Positions 51,971 through 61,066 of a DNA stretch of 64,000 nucleotides are shown here, piece after piece. The notes beneath the pieces were generated by a model. The model worked only from the letters and a program-made list of their open reading frames with translations. It did not search any database and was not told where the DNA came from. Both the position numbers and the translations under genes were made by a program. The number at the start of each line of letters is the position of its first letter. Position 1 is the stretch's first letter. Source of the DNA: Xanthobacter dioxanivorans (GTDB lineage: Bacteria; Pseudomonadota; Alphaproteobacteria; Rhizobiales; Xanthobacteraceae); contig NZ_CP063362.1 in NCBI RefSeq assembly GCF_016807805.1, positions 310,001 to 374,000 of the forward strand. Direction: 5' to 3'.

Positions 51971-53122
51971 ATGACCGCACGCATCACCATCTCGCCCGCG
52001 GACTATCCCGACAGTCCCCTCGCGCAGGCGCTGAAGCAACCGCTGCTGCTCGGCCTGTTCCTGCCCATCCAGAGCGGCGGCTGGTCGCCCTCGACCCTGC
52101 CGCGCACCACCGACTGGACGTTCGAGTACAACAAGGCGCTCACCCTCAAGGCCGAGGAACTGGGCTTCGACCTCGCCTTCGGCCTCGCCCAGTGGATCGG
52201 CAAGGACGGCTATGGCGGGGAACTGAAGTATCGCGAGCAGGCCATCGACCCATTCGTCACCGTGGCGGCCCTGTCCTCGGTGACGAAGCGGATCATCCTC
52301 ATCTCCACCATCCACATCCTCTACGGCCCGTGGCACCCGCTGCACCTCGCCAAGTTCGCGGCGACGCTGGACCATATCTCGGGCGGGCGCTTCGGCATCA
52401 ACATGGTCACCGGCTACGCCCCGCGCGAGCCGAAGATGTTCGGCATCACGCAGATCGAGCATGACGCGCGCTATGCGCGGGCGGCCGAGTTCATCGGCAT
52501 CGTCGAGCGGCTATGGGCCTCCAGCGAGAACGTCACCATCGACGGCGAATTCTGGAAGCTGGAGGAGGCTTATGTCTCGCCGCGGCCCAAATATGGCCGC
52601 CCCATCCTCGTCAACGCCACCGGTTCGCCCGCCGGCTTCGACTATGCCGCCCAGCATTCCGACCTCGTCTTCATCACCAGCCCGACCGGGGCGGAGATCG
52701 AGGCGGCGCTCGCCGCGTTGCCGGACCACGTGGCAAACCTCAAGGCCCGCGCCAAGGCTGCCGGGCGCGAGGTGCGAGCCATCATCAACCCGATGATCGT
52801 CTGCCGGCCGACCGAGCAGGAGGCGAAGGAGTATCACGCCGCCATCCTCGCCCATGCCGATACCGGGGCGGTGCAGGGCTTCCTCGCCCACCACGCCGCC
52901 GGCGACAGCCAGGCCTGGAAGAACCACAAGGGCGAGCACCGGGTGCTCGGCGGCAACATCCAGATCATCGGCTCGCCCGAGCAGGTGGCGGAAAAGCTCA
53001 TCCGCCTGAAGCAGGCCGGCATCGACGGCGTTCAGCTCGCCTTCTTCGACTTCAAGCCCGACCTCGACTTCTTCGGCGAAGCGGTGCTGCCGCTGCTGAA
53101 GCAGGCCGGGCTGCGCATCTGA
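51971..53122 (+). CDS. LLM monooxygenase, SfnG/SsuD-like
   Basis: 383 aa, shorter than the three NtaA-type enzymes and closer to dimethylsulfone or alkanesulfonate monooxygenases: LGLFLPIQSGGWSPSTLPRT, IHILYGPWHPLHLAKFAATL, DHISGGRFGINMVTGYAPRE. Needs reduced FMN from an external reductase. It follows the Dpp-like importer, consistent with oxidising the imported compound or a product. SfnG-like is a best guess. Confidence 0.85.
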   Translation: MTARITISPADYPDSPLAQALKQPLLLGLFLPIQSGGWSPSTLPRTTDWTFEYNKALTLKAEELGFDLAFGLAQWIGKDGYGGELKYREQAIDPFVTVAALSSVTKRIILISTIHILYGPWHPLHLAKFAATLDHISGGRFGINMVTGYAPREPKMFGITQIEHDARYARAAEFIGIVERLWASSENVTIDGEFWKLEEAYVSPRPKYGRPILVNATGSPAGFDYAAQHSDLVFITSPTGAEIEAALAALPDHVANLKARAKAAGREVRAIINPMIVCRPTEQEAKEYHAAILAHADTGAVQGFLAHHAAGDSQAWKNHKGEHRVLGGNIQIIGSPEQVAEKLIRLKQAGIDGVQLAFFDFKPDLDFFGEAVLPLLKQAGLRI

Positions 53123-53151
53123 TCCCCACACGACCGAAACGGAGGCTGCCC

Positions 53152-54762
53152 ATGCTGAACCGTCGCGACATCCTGCGCCTTGCTGCGGCCGGCGCCTCCC
53201 TTGCGGCCGTGCCGATGGCGCGCGCTGCGGACGGTTCGCCCGTCCGCGGCGGGCACCTCGTCTCCATCGTGGTGCCGGAGCCGCAGACCCTCGGGCTCAC
53301 GGTGTCCAACCCCACCATCGTCATCGCCATCAACGTGTACGATGGGCTCGTGACCTACGACGGGACGGGCGCGCCGCGTCCGCAGCTCGCCGAAAGCTAC
53401 GAGCAGGCGTCCGACGGCCGCTCCATCACCTTCCGGCTGCGCAAGGGCGTGACCTGGCACGACGGCGTCCCCTTCACTGCCGCCGACGTGAAGTATTCGA
53501 TCCTGGAAGTGGTGAAGAAGACCCACCCGCGCGGCATCGGCACCTATTCGCAGCTCCAGGACATCGAGACGCCCGATGACCACACCGTCATCCTGCGGCT
53601 GGCGAAGCCCTCTCCGGTGATCTGGGCCGCGCTCAATTCCAGCGAGACGCAGATCCTGCCGAAGCACCTCTATGAGGGCACCGATCCGCTCACCAATCCC
53701 TGGAACACGAAGCCCATCGGCACGGGCCCCTTCATCTTCAAGGAATGGGTGCGCGGCAGCCACGTGACGCTGGAGCGCAACCCGAACTACTGGGACGCCG
53801 GCAAGCCCTATCTGGACCGGCTCACCTTCCGCTTCGTGCCCGATGCCGGCGCCCGCGCCGCGGCGTTGGAGACCGGCGAGGCGCAATATGTGCCGCTCAG
53901 CCCGGTGCCCCTCTCGGACATGGAGCGGCTCGCCAAGCGGCCGGACCTCGTGGTGGAAACACGCGGCTGGGAGGCGGTGGCGCCGGTCTTCTTCCTCGAT
54001 TTCAACATGCGCCGACCCCAGTTCCAGGATGTGCGGGTGCGCCGGGCCATCGCCCTCGCCATCGACAAGAAGGCGCTGGCGCGAACCGTCTGGTACGGCT
54101 TCGCCGAGCCCGCCACCGGCCCGGTGCCCGCGTTCCAGACAGCCTTCGCGGCCACCGGGCTTCCGCAGTACGACTATGATCCGAAGAAGGCCGAGGCGTT
54201 GCTGGACGAGGCCGGCCTCAAGCGCGGGCCGGACGGCGTGCGGCTGCGCTTCAACCACGCCAGCATCCCCTATGGCGACGACTTCAAGCGCTCGGGCGAG
54301 TTCATCCGCCAGCAACTGAAGAAGGTCGGCATCGAGGTGGAGCTGCTGAACTACGATCTGCCGACCTTCCTGCGGAAGATCTACACCGAATACGACTTCG
54401 ACACGCTGAACGCCTATTACGCCGCCTTCGCGGACCCGCAGATCGGCGTGCAGCGCCGCTTCTGGTCGCAGACCATCCGGCCGGGGTCGGCGTGGTCCAA
54501 CGCATCCGGCTATTCCAACCTCAAGGTGGATGCCCTGCTGGAGGCTGCGGCGGTGGAGCCGGACCCGCAGAAGCGCAAGGCGCTGCTCGGCGAGTTCCAG
54601 TTGATCGTCCAGACCGAGCTGCCCTCCATCTCCCTCTTGGAGCTGAAGCAGTTCCGGGTGTGGTCGAGCCGGTTGAAGGGCGTGAATGTCGGCCCCATCG
54701 GCGTCTACTCCTCCTTCGCGGACGCCTGGCTGGAGCCGGCGCCCGGAGCCGTTCGGGGCTGA
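53152..54762 (+). CDS. Family-5 ABC substrate-binding protein 2
   Basis: 536 aa, paralogue of the 46365 gene. N-terminal twin-arginine-like signal (LNRRDILRLAAAGASLAAVP). Motifs VTWHDGVPFTAADVKYSILE, LPKHLYEGTDPLTNPWNT, LERNPNYWDAGKPYLDRLTF. GGAGG at 53141-53145 precedes the ATG. No second permease/ATPase set is nearby, so it probably shares the DppBCDF-like core. Confidence 0.87.
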   Translation: MLNRRDILRLAAAGASLAAVPMARAADGSPVRGGHLVSIVVPEPQTLGLTVSNPTIVIAINVYDGLVTYDGTGAPRPQLAESYEQASDGRSITFRLRKGVTWHDGVPFTAADVKYSILEVVKKTHPRGIGTYSQLQDIETPDDHTVILRLAKPSPVIWAALNSSETQILPKHLYEGTDPLTNPWNTKPIGTGPFIFKEWVRGSHVTLERNPNYWDAGKPYLDRLTFRFVPDAGARAAALETGEAQYVPLSPVPLSDMERLAKRPDLVVETRGWEAVAPVFFLDFNMRRPQFQDVRVRRAIALAIDKKALARTVWYGFAEPATGPVPAFQTAFAATGLPQYDYDPKKAEALLDEAGLKRGPDGVRLRFNHASIPYGDDFKRSGEFIRQQLKKVGIEVELLNYDLPTFLRKIYTEYDFDTLNAYYAAFADPQIGVQRRFWSQTIRPGSAWSNASGYSNLKVDALLEAAAVEPDPQKRKALLGEFQLIVQTELPSISLLELKQFRVWSSRLKGVNVGPIGVYSSFADAWLEPAPGAVRG

Positions 54763-54816
54763 CGCCGGACGTCCGCCTGTCCCGAACCCTGTCCAAGCCG
54801 TCACAAGGGATGCGTC

Positions 54817-55548
54817 ATGTCTCGAGTTCCGCCGCGCAACTCCGCCCTCGCCGACCGGCGCGTCGTCGTCATCGGCGGCACCAAGGGCATCGGCTTCGCC
54901 ACGGCCGAGGCGGCGATGGCGAAGGGGGCCGAGGTGGTGGTGGCGAGCCGGGACGTGTCGCGTGTCGCCGGTGCGGTGGAGCGTCTGGGCGCCAGGGCGT
55001 CCGGCGCCAGCCTCGACATCGCCGATGCCGAAGCGGTGGCGCGCTTCTTCGGGCAAATAGGGCCGTTCGACCACCTCGTGACGACGGCGGCGCACGTGGT
55101 GCGCAAGCCGCTTCTGGAGGCGGACCTCGCCGAGGCCCGCGCCTCCTTTGATTCCAAGTTCTGGGGGCAGGTGAATGCGGTGCGCTCCGGCGCGCCGCTG
55201 ATCCGGGCCGGCGGCTCCATCGTGCTGGTGTCGGGCATCTCCAGCCGCCGGGGCATCGGCACCATGGCTTTTCCCGCCGCCATCAACGGCGCCGTCGAGG
55301 CGCTGGCGCGCAGCCTTGCCGTCTCGCTGGCGCCCATCCGCGTGAATGCGGTGTCGCCGGGCTATATCGATACGCCCGGCCATGGCGGGCCGGAGCGGGC
55401 GGCGACGCTGGCGAAAGTCGCGGCGGCCATTCCTGCCGGACGGCCGGGGCGGCCGGAGGAGGTGGCGCAGGCCATCCTCTATCTCCTCACCAACCCCTTC
55501 TCCACCGGCACCGTACTCGACATCGACGGCGGCCACCTCGCCGCGTGA
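54817..55548 (+). CDS. SDR-fold oxidoreductase with atypical active site
   Basis: 243 aa. Cofactor motif GGTKGIG (20-26) and the RVNAVSPGYIDTPGHG C-terminal region are normal. The catalytic Y-x3-K is absent: the aligned stretch TMAFPAAINGAVEAL has P153 and N157. The SDR at 34883 also has Asn in place of Lys. It ends the plus-strand operon and is convergent with the second rhodanese gene. Confidence 0.85.
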   Translation: MSRVPPRNSALADRRVVVIGGTKGIGFATAEAAMAKGAEVVVASRDVSRVAGAVERLGARASGASLDIADAEAVARFFGQIGPFDHLVTTAAHVVRKPLLEADLAEARASFDSKFWGQVNAVRSGAPLIRAGGSIVLVSGISSRRGIGTMAFPAAINGAVEALARSLAVSLAPIRVNAVSPGYIDTPGHGGPERAATLAKVAAAIPAGRPGRPEEVAQAILYLLTNPFSTGTVLDIDGGHLAA

Positions 55549-55663
55549 GATAACCTGGTTTTACGTTGCCTCCGCTCAAGCGCCGCGCGGGCTGTTTCGG
55601 CTTGTCTACGCTCAGGCGCCGCGCGGGCTTTGGGGCCGGCGAAGCCTTCGCCAGCCGGCCGCC

Positions 55664-57260
55664 TCACACCACCAGCCGGAAGCCGGCGCCGCCTTCCGCC
55701 GCCACCTGTCCGGGAAGCTGCTCCTCCCAGCCGAGATAGGTGCGCATGGCGTCCGGATTGCCGTCGTGCCGGTCGTGGGCCCAGAACAGATAATCGATGC
55801 GCTCGGAATCCGGCGGGTTGGCCGGGCTCGCCTCCACCGGCAGGCCCGCCGCCCGCCACGCCGCAAGGCCTCCTTCCACCACGGCGATCCGCGCCGCGGT
55901 GAGGCCGGAAAGATCGAGCGCGGCGATATCGGCAACGCCGGGATCGGCGGCGAACAGGACGAGGGCCGGCGCCGCCAGCACATCCGCAGGGAGCGCCGCA
56001 AGGCGCGGCCGGATGGTCCACAATGCCCCGACCGCATGGCTCGCGCGATAGGCGGCGCTGGCATCGAGCGAGAGCGCCCGCGCGCCGTCCTTCAGCAAGT
56101 CCGCCGCCTCCTGGGGGGACACGCGGGGAGCGGCCGGGATCGCCGCCTTCGCCGCTTCGACGCCCCCGGCAATGTCGTCCGGCTTTCCATCGAACACGTG
56201 CACATCCTCGCCGAGCTGGATCAGCCAGTGGGCGGTGAGGCGAGCGCGGACGCCATCGGCGTCGATCAGCACGATGCGCGCGTGCTGCACGCCCACCCAT
56301 TTGTCGAGCGACTGCACCAACTGGCCGCCCGGTGCGGCCACCGCGCCCGGCACCGGCAGAGCGGTGCGGTCGGCGGCATCCCGCAGGTCGAAGAGGAAGG
56401 TGGTGCGCGCACCGGCCTCCGCGCCGCGCCAGCGGGCGAGGGTCGTAGCATCCACCAGGGGCAGGCCGAACCGCGTGCGGACGGCTTCGGCGCGGGCGCG
56501 CGCGGCCGCGATGTCCGGCACCGGCGCAATGGGGACGACACCGGATTCCAGCGCCAGCCCGGCGAGGCGCCAGCCCTGCGTGCCGCCCTTCAGCGCCACC
56601 ACGCGATTGGGCACCTGCGCATCGATCAGGCTTTGCGCACCGATGATGCCCCGCGTGCGCCCGGCGCAGGAGACGACCACCAGTTGCTCCGGCGCGCGGA
56701 CGAATGCGTCGAACTTCTCCACCAGTTCCGCCCCCGGGCAGCTGATGGCGCCGGGCACATGGAAGCGCGCGAATTCCTCGGGGTGCGGCTGTCGAGGATC
56801 ACGAGGTCCGCACCCTCGTCCTTCAAGCGGGCGAGTTCGGCGGCCTCAATGGCCGGGGTATGGAAAGCATGCTCCACCACCTCGGCGAAAGCCTTCAAGC
56901 GGCTGTTGACGCTCTTGTAGATCTCATAGCCGGCCGCCACCCACGCCGCGACGCCGCCCTCCACGGCGGCAAGGTCGCTGTAGCCCAGCGCCGCCAGCCG
57001 CTGCGCGGCCTTCACCGCGAGGCCGTCGCCCTCGTCCAGCAGAACGACCGGGGTGGCGAGCCGCGGAACCAGCGCGCCGATGTCCAGCTCCAGCCGGCTG
57101 TAGGGCGCGTTGACGGCGAAGAAGGGGTGGCCCTCGCCGAACTGTCCCTCCTCGCGCACGTTGAGGAACGCGATCTCCCCGGTCCCGCGCAGGGCCGCCT
57201 GCACGTCTTGGGGGACAGGAGGCGGACAGCGGCGGACGGCGTGACGGCGGAAAAGGTCAT
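55664..57260 (-). pseudogene. Second four-domain rhodanese, with two frameshifts
   Basis: Reading three frames in turn reconstructs a protein of about 532 aa resembling the 35667 gene. ATG 57260 starts MTFSAVTPSAAVRLLSP. One base is missing in a C-run near 57,211-57,215, after which QAALRGTGEIAFLNVREEGQ follows. Another base is missing near 56,779-56,784, after which FARFHVPGAISCPG continues. The active-site cysteine is in VVVSCAGRTRGIIG. Both breaks are single-base losses at homopolymers, so sequence error is as likely as decay. Confidence 0.75.
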
Positions 57261-57318
57261 CGGCAGGTTCCTGGGGGCGCCGGTTGGCGCGAGATGCGGG
57301 AAGGGTTCGCGGGGACGG

Positions 57319-58146
57319 TCAGTCGCGATAGTCCGGCTCGCGCCGGTCGAGCAGGCGGCGCAGGGCGGCGAAATGCAGCTCCGCGCCGTGGGGCTTCTGG
57401 CCGGGCGCGGCGGTCTTCTGGCCGGCCTGCAACAGCCCGGCGCGATACTGGGCCTGCGCCTTCTCCACGAGGGGCGCCGGCACCTGCTTCAGCGGGCGGC
57501 CGGTCCACAAGGCGTAGAGCTGCACCTGGCAGGCGCGTTCCAACGCGAACAGCCGGTCATAGGCCTCCGCCGTGGTGCGGCCGGTGACGATGACGCCGTG
57601 ATGGGCGAGGAACAGGATCTTCTTGTCCGGCCCCAGCAAATCCGCCAGCCGCTCGCCCTCCTCCGGCTCGCGGGCAAGGCCGGTATAGGCGTCGTCATAG
57701 ACGATCTCGTCGATGAGCAGGATCTCGGTCTGGCCCACCGGCAACAGGCGGTTGTCTTCCAGCCGGGTCAGCGCCGTCGCGTAGGGCATGTGGGTGTGCA
57801 GCACCACCTGATGCTCGGGGTGGAGGCGATGGATCGGCGCATGGATGCAATAGGCCGAGCGCTGGATCTCTCCTTCGCCGGCGATCAGCCGCCCGTCATA
57901 GCCCACGGTGAGCAGCCCGCTCGCCGTCACCTCCGACCAGTGCAGGCCGAACGGCGGCAGCAGAAACGCATCGTCCCGCCCCGGCACCGCGACGGTGAGG
58001 TGATTGTAGATCCCCTGGTCGAAGTCATGCCAGACGGCGAGCCGATGGGCCGCCGCCAGATCCTCGCGGGCGGCCTGTTCCTCAGGGGAAAATTGGGGCG
58101 TGGCAACGCGTTGCGCGGCGACGGGGGAGCGTGCGGGAGCGGGCAT
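57319..58146 (-). CDS. Class II aldolase/adducin-family protein
   Basis: 275 aa. Metal-binding histidines H117 and H119 (VVLHTHMPYATAL) and a third in FLAHHGVIVTGRTTAEAYDR (H182/H183) fit class II aldolases and related decarboxylases or dehydratases. Substrate unknown; a short-chain sulfur-bearing sugar or hydroxy acid is possible from context. Same strand as and just upstream of the rhodanese gene, so likely co-transcribed, and divergent from the binding-protein gene at 58275. Confidence 0.82.
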   Translation of the reverse strand: MPAPARSPVAAQRVATPQFSPEEQAAREDLAAAHRLAVWHDFDQGIYNHLTVAVPGRDDAFLLPPFGLHWSEVTASGLLTVGYDGRLIAGEGEIQRSAYCIHAPIHRLHPEHQVVLHTHMPYATALTRLEDNRLLPVGQTEILLIDEIVYDDAYTGLAREPEEGERLADLLGPDKKILFLAHHGVIVTGRTTAEAYDRLFALERACQVQLYALWTGRPLKQVPAPLVEKAQAQYRAGLLQAGQKTAAPGQKPHGAELHFAALRRLLDRREPDYRD

Positions 58147-58274
58147 GGAATTTCTTATTGATAATTTCGATAGACAAAATCAATATCATGACAATCGGCC
58201 TCTTGGAAGGTCCGCTCGGCAGAATGGCGCGCGGCACCGGCCGGTCTCTCCTCCCCCATCCACAAGGCAGGGTC
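58147..58274. promoter_or_regulatory. Divergent promoter region, aldolase / binding protein
   Basis: An AT-rich block (about 58,150-58,190) contains ATTGAT (58157-58162) and ATCAAT (58179-58184) as 6-bp inverted arms 16 bases apart, with ATAGACAAAA between them (58170-58179). ATTGAT/ATCAAT arms also occur, 3 bases apart, before the Rrf2 gene at 60389. Confidence 0.45.
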
Positions 58275-59882
58275 ATGCGCTCAGGTGCCCTCAAGCTGTT
58301 CGCCGTCGCGGCTGCTTTCATCGGCTTGCTTCCCGCGACGGTCCTCGCCCAGACAGGCCCCTCCGAAGGGACGCCGAAGCGCGGCGGCACGCTCGTCACT
58401 ATCATCCAGCCCGAGCCGACGGTGCTGACCACCACCGTGAACAACCAGTTCTCCAACGGCGCCGTCTCGGTGAACATCTATGACGGCCTCGTCGCCTATG
58501 ACGACAATCTCGGTCTCAAGCCGGCACTGGCGGAAAGCTGGGAGATCTCGCCGGACAAGCTGACCCTCACCTTCCATCTCAGGCACGGCGTGAAGTGGCA
58601 CGACGGCGCCCCCTTCACGTCGGCGGACGTGCGCTTCAGCGCGCTGGAGATCTGGAAGAAGGTGCATTCGCGCGGCCGCCTCACCTTCGCCGAGCTGGAG
58701 GATGTGGAGACGCCCGACGCCTATACTGCCATTTTTCGCTTTCGCGCCCCTTCCCTCGTCGTCCTGTCGGCGCTCAACGCCTGGGAGGGGCAGGTGCTGC
58801 CGAAGCATCTCTATGAAAACACGGACATCCTGAAGAACCCGCACAATGTCGAGCCGGTCGGCACCGGGCCTTTCAAGTTCAAGTCCTGGACCAAGGGCGA
58901 GGCCATCGAGCTGGTGCGCAATGCGGACTATTGGGATGCCGGCAAGCCCTATCTCGACCGGGTGATCTACCGCTTCATCCCGGACGGCGGCGCGCGGGCG
59001 GCGGCGATCGAGATCGGCGACGTGGGCTATGCCGCCTTCGATCCCGTGCCGTTCGCCGACATCGAGCGGGTGCGCAAGCTGCCCAACCTCAAGGTGGAAT
59101 CGCGCGGCTATGAGTGGAACGCCAAATACTATTTCCTCGAATTCAACCTCAGGAACCCGATCCTGGCCGACATCCGCGTGCGGCGCGCCTTCGCCCATGC
59201 CATCGACCGGCAGGGGCTCGCCGACACCGTGTGGTTCGGCCTCGTGACCCCGGCCACCGGGCCGATCCCCTCCTTCACCAAGGCCTTCTACACCGCGGAC
59301 GTGCCGACCTACCCCTTCGACCCTAAGGAGGCCGAGCGGCTTCTGGACGAGGCCGGCTACAAGCGCGGCGCCAATGGCGTGCGTTTTTCCATCAATCAGG
59401 ACTTCCAGCCCTTCAACGAGAATTTCCGCAAGACCGCCGAATACATCCGCCAGAACCTGAAGCGCGTGGGCGTCGAGGTGAATGTGCGCTCACAGGATCT
59501 CGGCGCCTTCGTGCGGCGCGTCTACGGCTCCTATGACTTCGACATCAATACGGGGCAGTTCTCCGTGTTCATCGATCCCGAGCTGGGGCTGCTGCGGCAA
59601 TTCTGGTCGAAATCCATCGCGCCCGGCATCCCCTGGACCAATGCGTCCGGCTATGCGGATCCCGGCACGGACAAGGTGATCGAGGGCATCAAGAGCGCCG
59701 CTGATCCCGAGCAGCGCGTGGCGCTGTTCCACGAGCTGCAGCGCCGGGTGCAGCGCGATCTGCCGGTGTTGCCGCTGCTCGAGCTGAAGCAGTTCACCGT
59801 CTACAACACCAATGTCCGCGGCGTTTCGGTGCGGCCGGACGGGGCCATGTCCTCGCTTAAGGATATCTGGCTCGCCGAATAG
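58275..59882 (+). CDS. Family-5 ABC substrate-binding protein 3
   Basis: 535 aa. It has a Sec-type signal peptide (LKLFAVAAAFIGLLPATVLA) rather than the twin-arginine type of its two paralogues. Motifs VKWHDGAPFTSADVRFSALE, LPKHLYENTDILKNP, LVRNADYWDAGKPYLDRVIY. ATG 58275 starts the signal peptide; in-frame upstream starts (58131, 58188) are less credible. No permease lies beside it, so it may use the DppBCDF-like core. Confidence 0.87.
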   Translation: MRSGALKLFAVAAAFIGLLPATVLAQTGPSEGTPKRGGTLVTIIQPEPTVLTTTVNNQFSNGAVSVNIYDGLVAYDDNLGLKPALAESWEISPDKLTLTFHLRHGVKWHDGAPFTSADVRFSALEIWKKVHSRGRLTFAELEDVETPDAYTAIFRFRAPSLVVLSALNAWEGQVLPKHLYENTDILKNPHNVEPVGTGPFKFKSWTKGEAIELVRNADYWDAGKPYLDRVIYRFIPDGGARAAAIEIGDVGYAAFDPVPFADIERVRKLPNLKVESRGYEWNAKYYFLEFNLRNPILADIRVRRAFAHAIDRQGLADTVWFGLVTPATGPIPSFTKAFYTADVPTYPFDPKEAERLLDEAGYKRGANGVRFSINQDFQPFNENFRKTAEYIRQNLKRVGVEVNVRSQDLGAFVRRVYGSYDFDINTGQFSVFIDPELGLLRQFWSKSIAPGIPWTNASGYADPGTDKVIEGIKSAADPEQRVALFHELQRRVQRDLPVLPLLELKQFTVYNTNVRGVSVRPDGAMSSLKDIWLAE

Positions 59883-59904
59883 AAGCGGCAGGCAGGACAA
59901 AAAA

Positions 59905-59937
59905 ATCCCCGGCGGGTCGCGAGGGACCCCCGGGGAT
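59905..59937 (-). terminator. Terminator at the end of the small minus-strand gene
   Basis: Two stacked stems: ATCCCCGG (59905-59912) with CCGGGGAT (59930-59937), and GGGTC (59914-59918) with GACCC (59925-59929). Seven A residues immediately before it on the plus strand give a T-run after the hairpin on the minus strand. It therefore terminates the minus-strand transcript of the 60042-60299 gene and may also stop the plus-strand gene ending at 59882. Confidence 0.75.
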
Positions 59938-60041
59938 AAGTTGCGGGAGAACTCTGGAAACAGCGGCCGCAGGGGGCCGCCGGATGCCGGACCATCTCGC
60001 CGGGGCCAGGAACCCCGGCGGCGGAAACCCGGCGGGAGAGG

Positions 60042-60299
60042 TCACCCGGGCCAGGGCCTGAGCGCGCGCGGGCTCAGCCGTTCGAGAGAGGCGAGGCAGC
60101 GCGCGGCGATCCGCATGTCGCCGATGGAGGCGAACAGGCGGCCGTCGATGTCGTTGAACAGATGATCGCAGGCGTGGAAGAGAAAGCCCTCGGAATGGCG
60201 CGAGGCGAGCCCGGCACGCCGGCCGGCTACGGACAAGACGAGGATGCCGGCGGAAGCCGGGACACTCGATGGGTCGCTCGATCTGTCTGCGTCGGCCAT
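60042..60299 (-). CDS. Small 85-aa protein of unknown function
   Basis: MADADRSSDPSSVPASAGIL followed by a compact region (RHSEGFLFHACDHLFNDIDG, RLFASIGDMRIAARCLASLE). GGAGGG 5 bases before the ATG and a terminator with a T-run downstream on the same strand make it a credible gene. No domain recognised; two cysteines and two histidines could bind metal but form no known motif. Divergent from the Rrf2 gene. Confidence 0.6.
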   Translation of the reverse strand: MADADRSSDPSSVPASAGILVLSVAGRRAGLASRHSEGFLFHACDHLFNDIDGRLFASIGDMRIAARCLASLERLSPRALRPWPG

Positions 60300-60388
60300 G
60301 ATCGCCCTCCGGGCCTTGCACGCCGCTCCGGTATCCCCGCCTGAAGGGGGAGGCCGGTGAGGCGACGTGTTTTAAATTTACTTATTCT

Positions 60389-60403
60389 ATTGATTCAATC
60401 AAT
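60389..60403. promoter_or_regulatory. AT-rich palindrome before the Rrf2 gene
   Basis: ATTGAT (60389-60394), TCA, ATCAAT (60398-60403). A TAAATTTA palindrome lies 16 bases further upstream (60373-60380), identical to that at 25397. Located in the region between the divergent small gene and the Rrf2 regulator, so it may be an autoregulatory site. Confidence 0.5.
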
Positions 60404-60526
60404 TATAAAATGCGTCGCAGCAGGGCCGCTGCGTTTTTCCTCGCTGGAGCGCGTCATGATCGAGCCGATCCGCACCTGGGATCTCCCGAACCTTCCTGGT
60501 CCACTCGCGCGGGCCGCCTGAGCGCC

Positions 60527-60940
60527 ATGCTGACCAAGAAGGGCAAGTATGGCCTCAAGGCCGCGGTCTTCCTCGCGCACCAGCCCGAGGGCAAGGCGCT
60601 TCAGGTGGCCGAGATCGCCGACGCCAACCACATCCCGAAGAAATTCCTGGACGTGATCCTCGGCGAGATGCGCCACGGCGGCTATCGGCTGGCGCGGGGG
60701 GCAGACCAGATCAATGTGGGCGCCCTCATCCGCGCCCTCGACGGCCCGCTCGCGCCCCTGCCCTGCGTCGGCAGCACGGATTACCAGCCCTGCCCTGACT
60801 GCGATGGCCCGAACTGCACCATCCGCCTGCTGATGGCGAAGGCCTACGCCGCCATCCGTGAGGTGATGGATGACTGCTCCCTCGCGGACCTGCGCGACAT
60901 TTCCGGCGACCGGCTCCAAGCCTTCGTCGACTACATCTGA
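60527..60940 (+). CDS. Rrf2-family transcriptional regulator with shortened wing
   Basis: 137 aa. The N-terminal helix-turn-helix (MLTKKGKYGLKAAVFLAHQP, LQVAEIADANHIPKKFLDVI) and LIRALDGPLAPLPC are Rrf2 features. Four cysteines (C80, C89, C92, C97) could hold an Fe-S cluster or sense persulfide. The stretch between the recognition helix and the wing (GEMRHGGYRLARG) is about 12 residues shorter than in typical Rrf2 proteins, so DNA binding may be altered. It is the best candidate local regulator of the sulfur genes, by inference. Confidence 0.82.
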   Translation: MLTKKGKYGLKAAVFLAHQPEGKALQVAEIADANHIPKKFLDVILGEMRHGGYRLARGADQINVGALIRALDGPLAPLPCVGSTDYQPCPDCDGPNCTIRLLMAKAYAAIREVMDDCSLADLRDISGDRLQAFVDYI

Positions 60941-61066
60941 GGGCGCCACGGCCGCCCTGCGATTGGCTGGGCCGCGCCAGCGCACCTGCTCATATCGTAG
61001 GCACAACGCCGCCATATTGCACATCAGAACAAAATACATAAACTGACTTGAAATTAGGAGAGTCCC

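Noticed and set aside
53032..55536. An 834-codon minus-strand open frame opposite the second family-5 binding protein and SDR
   Set aside because: Antisense frames stay open in very GC-rich genes. The plus-strand genes have clear families and motifs, and the antisense translation has no domain and a skewed composition.
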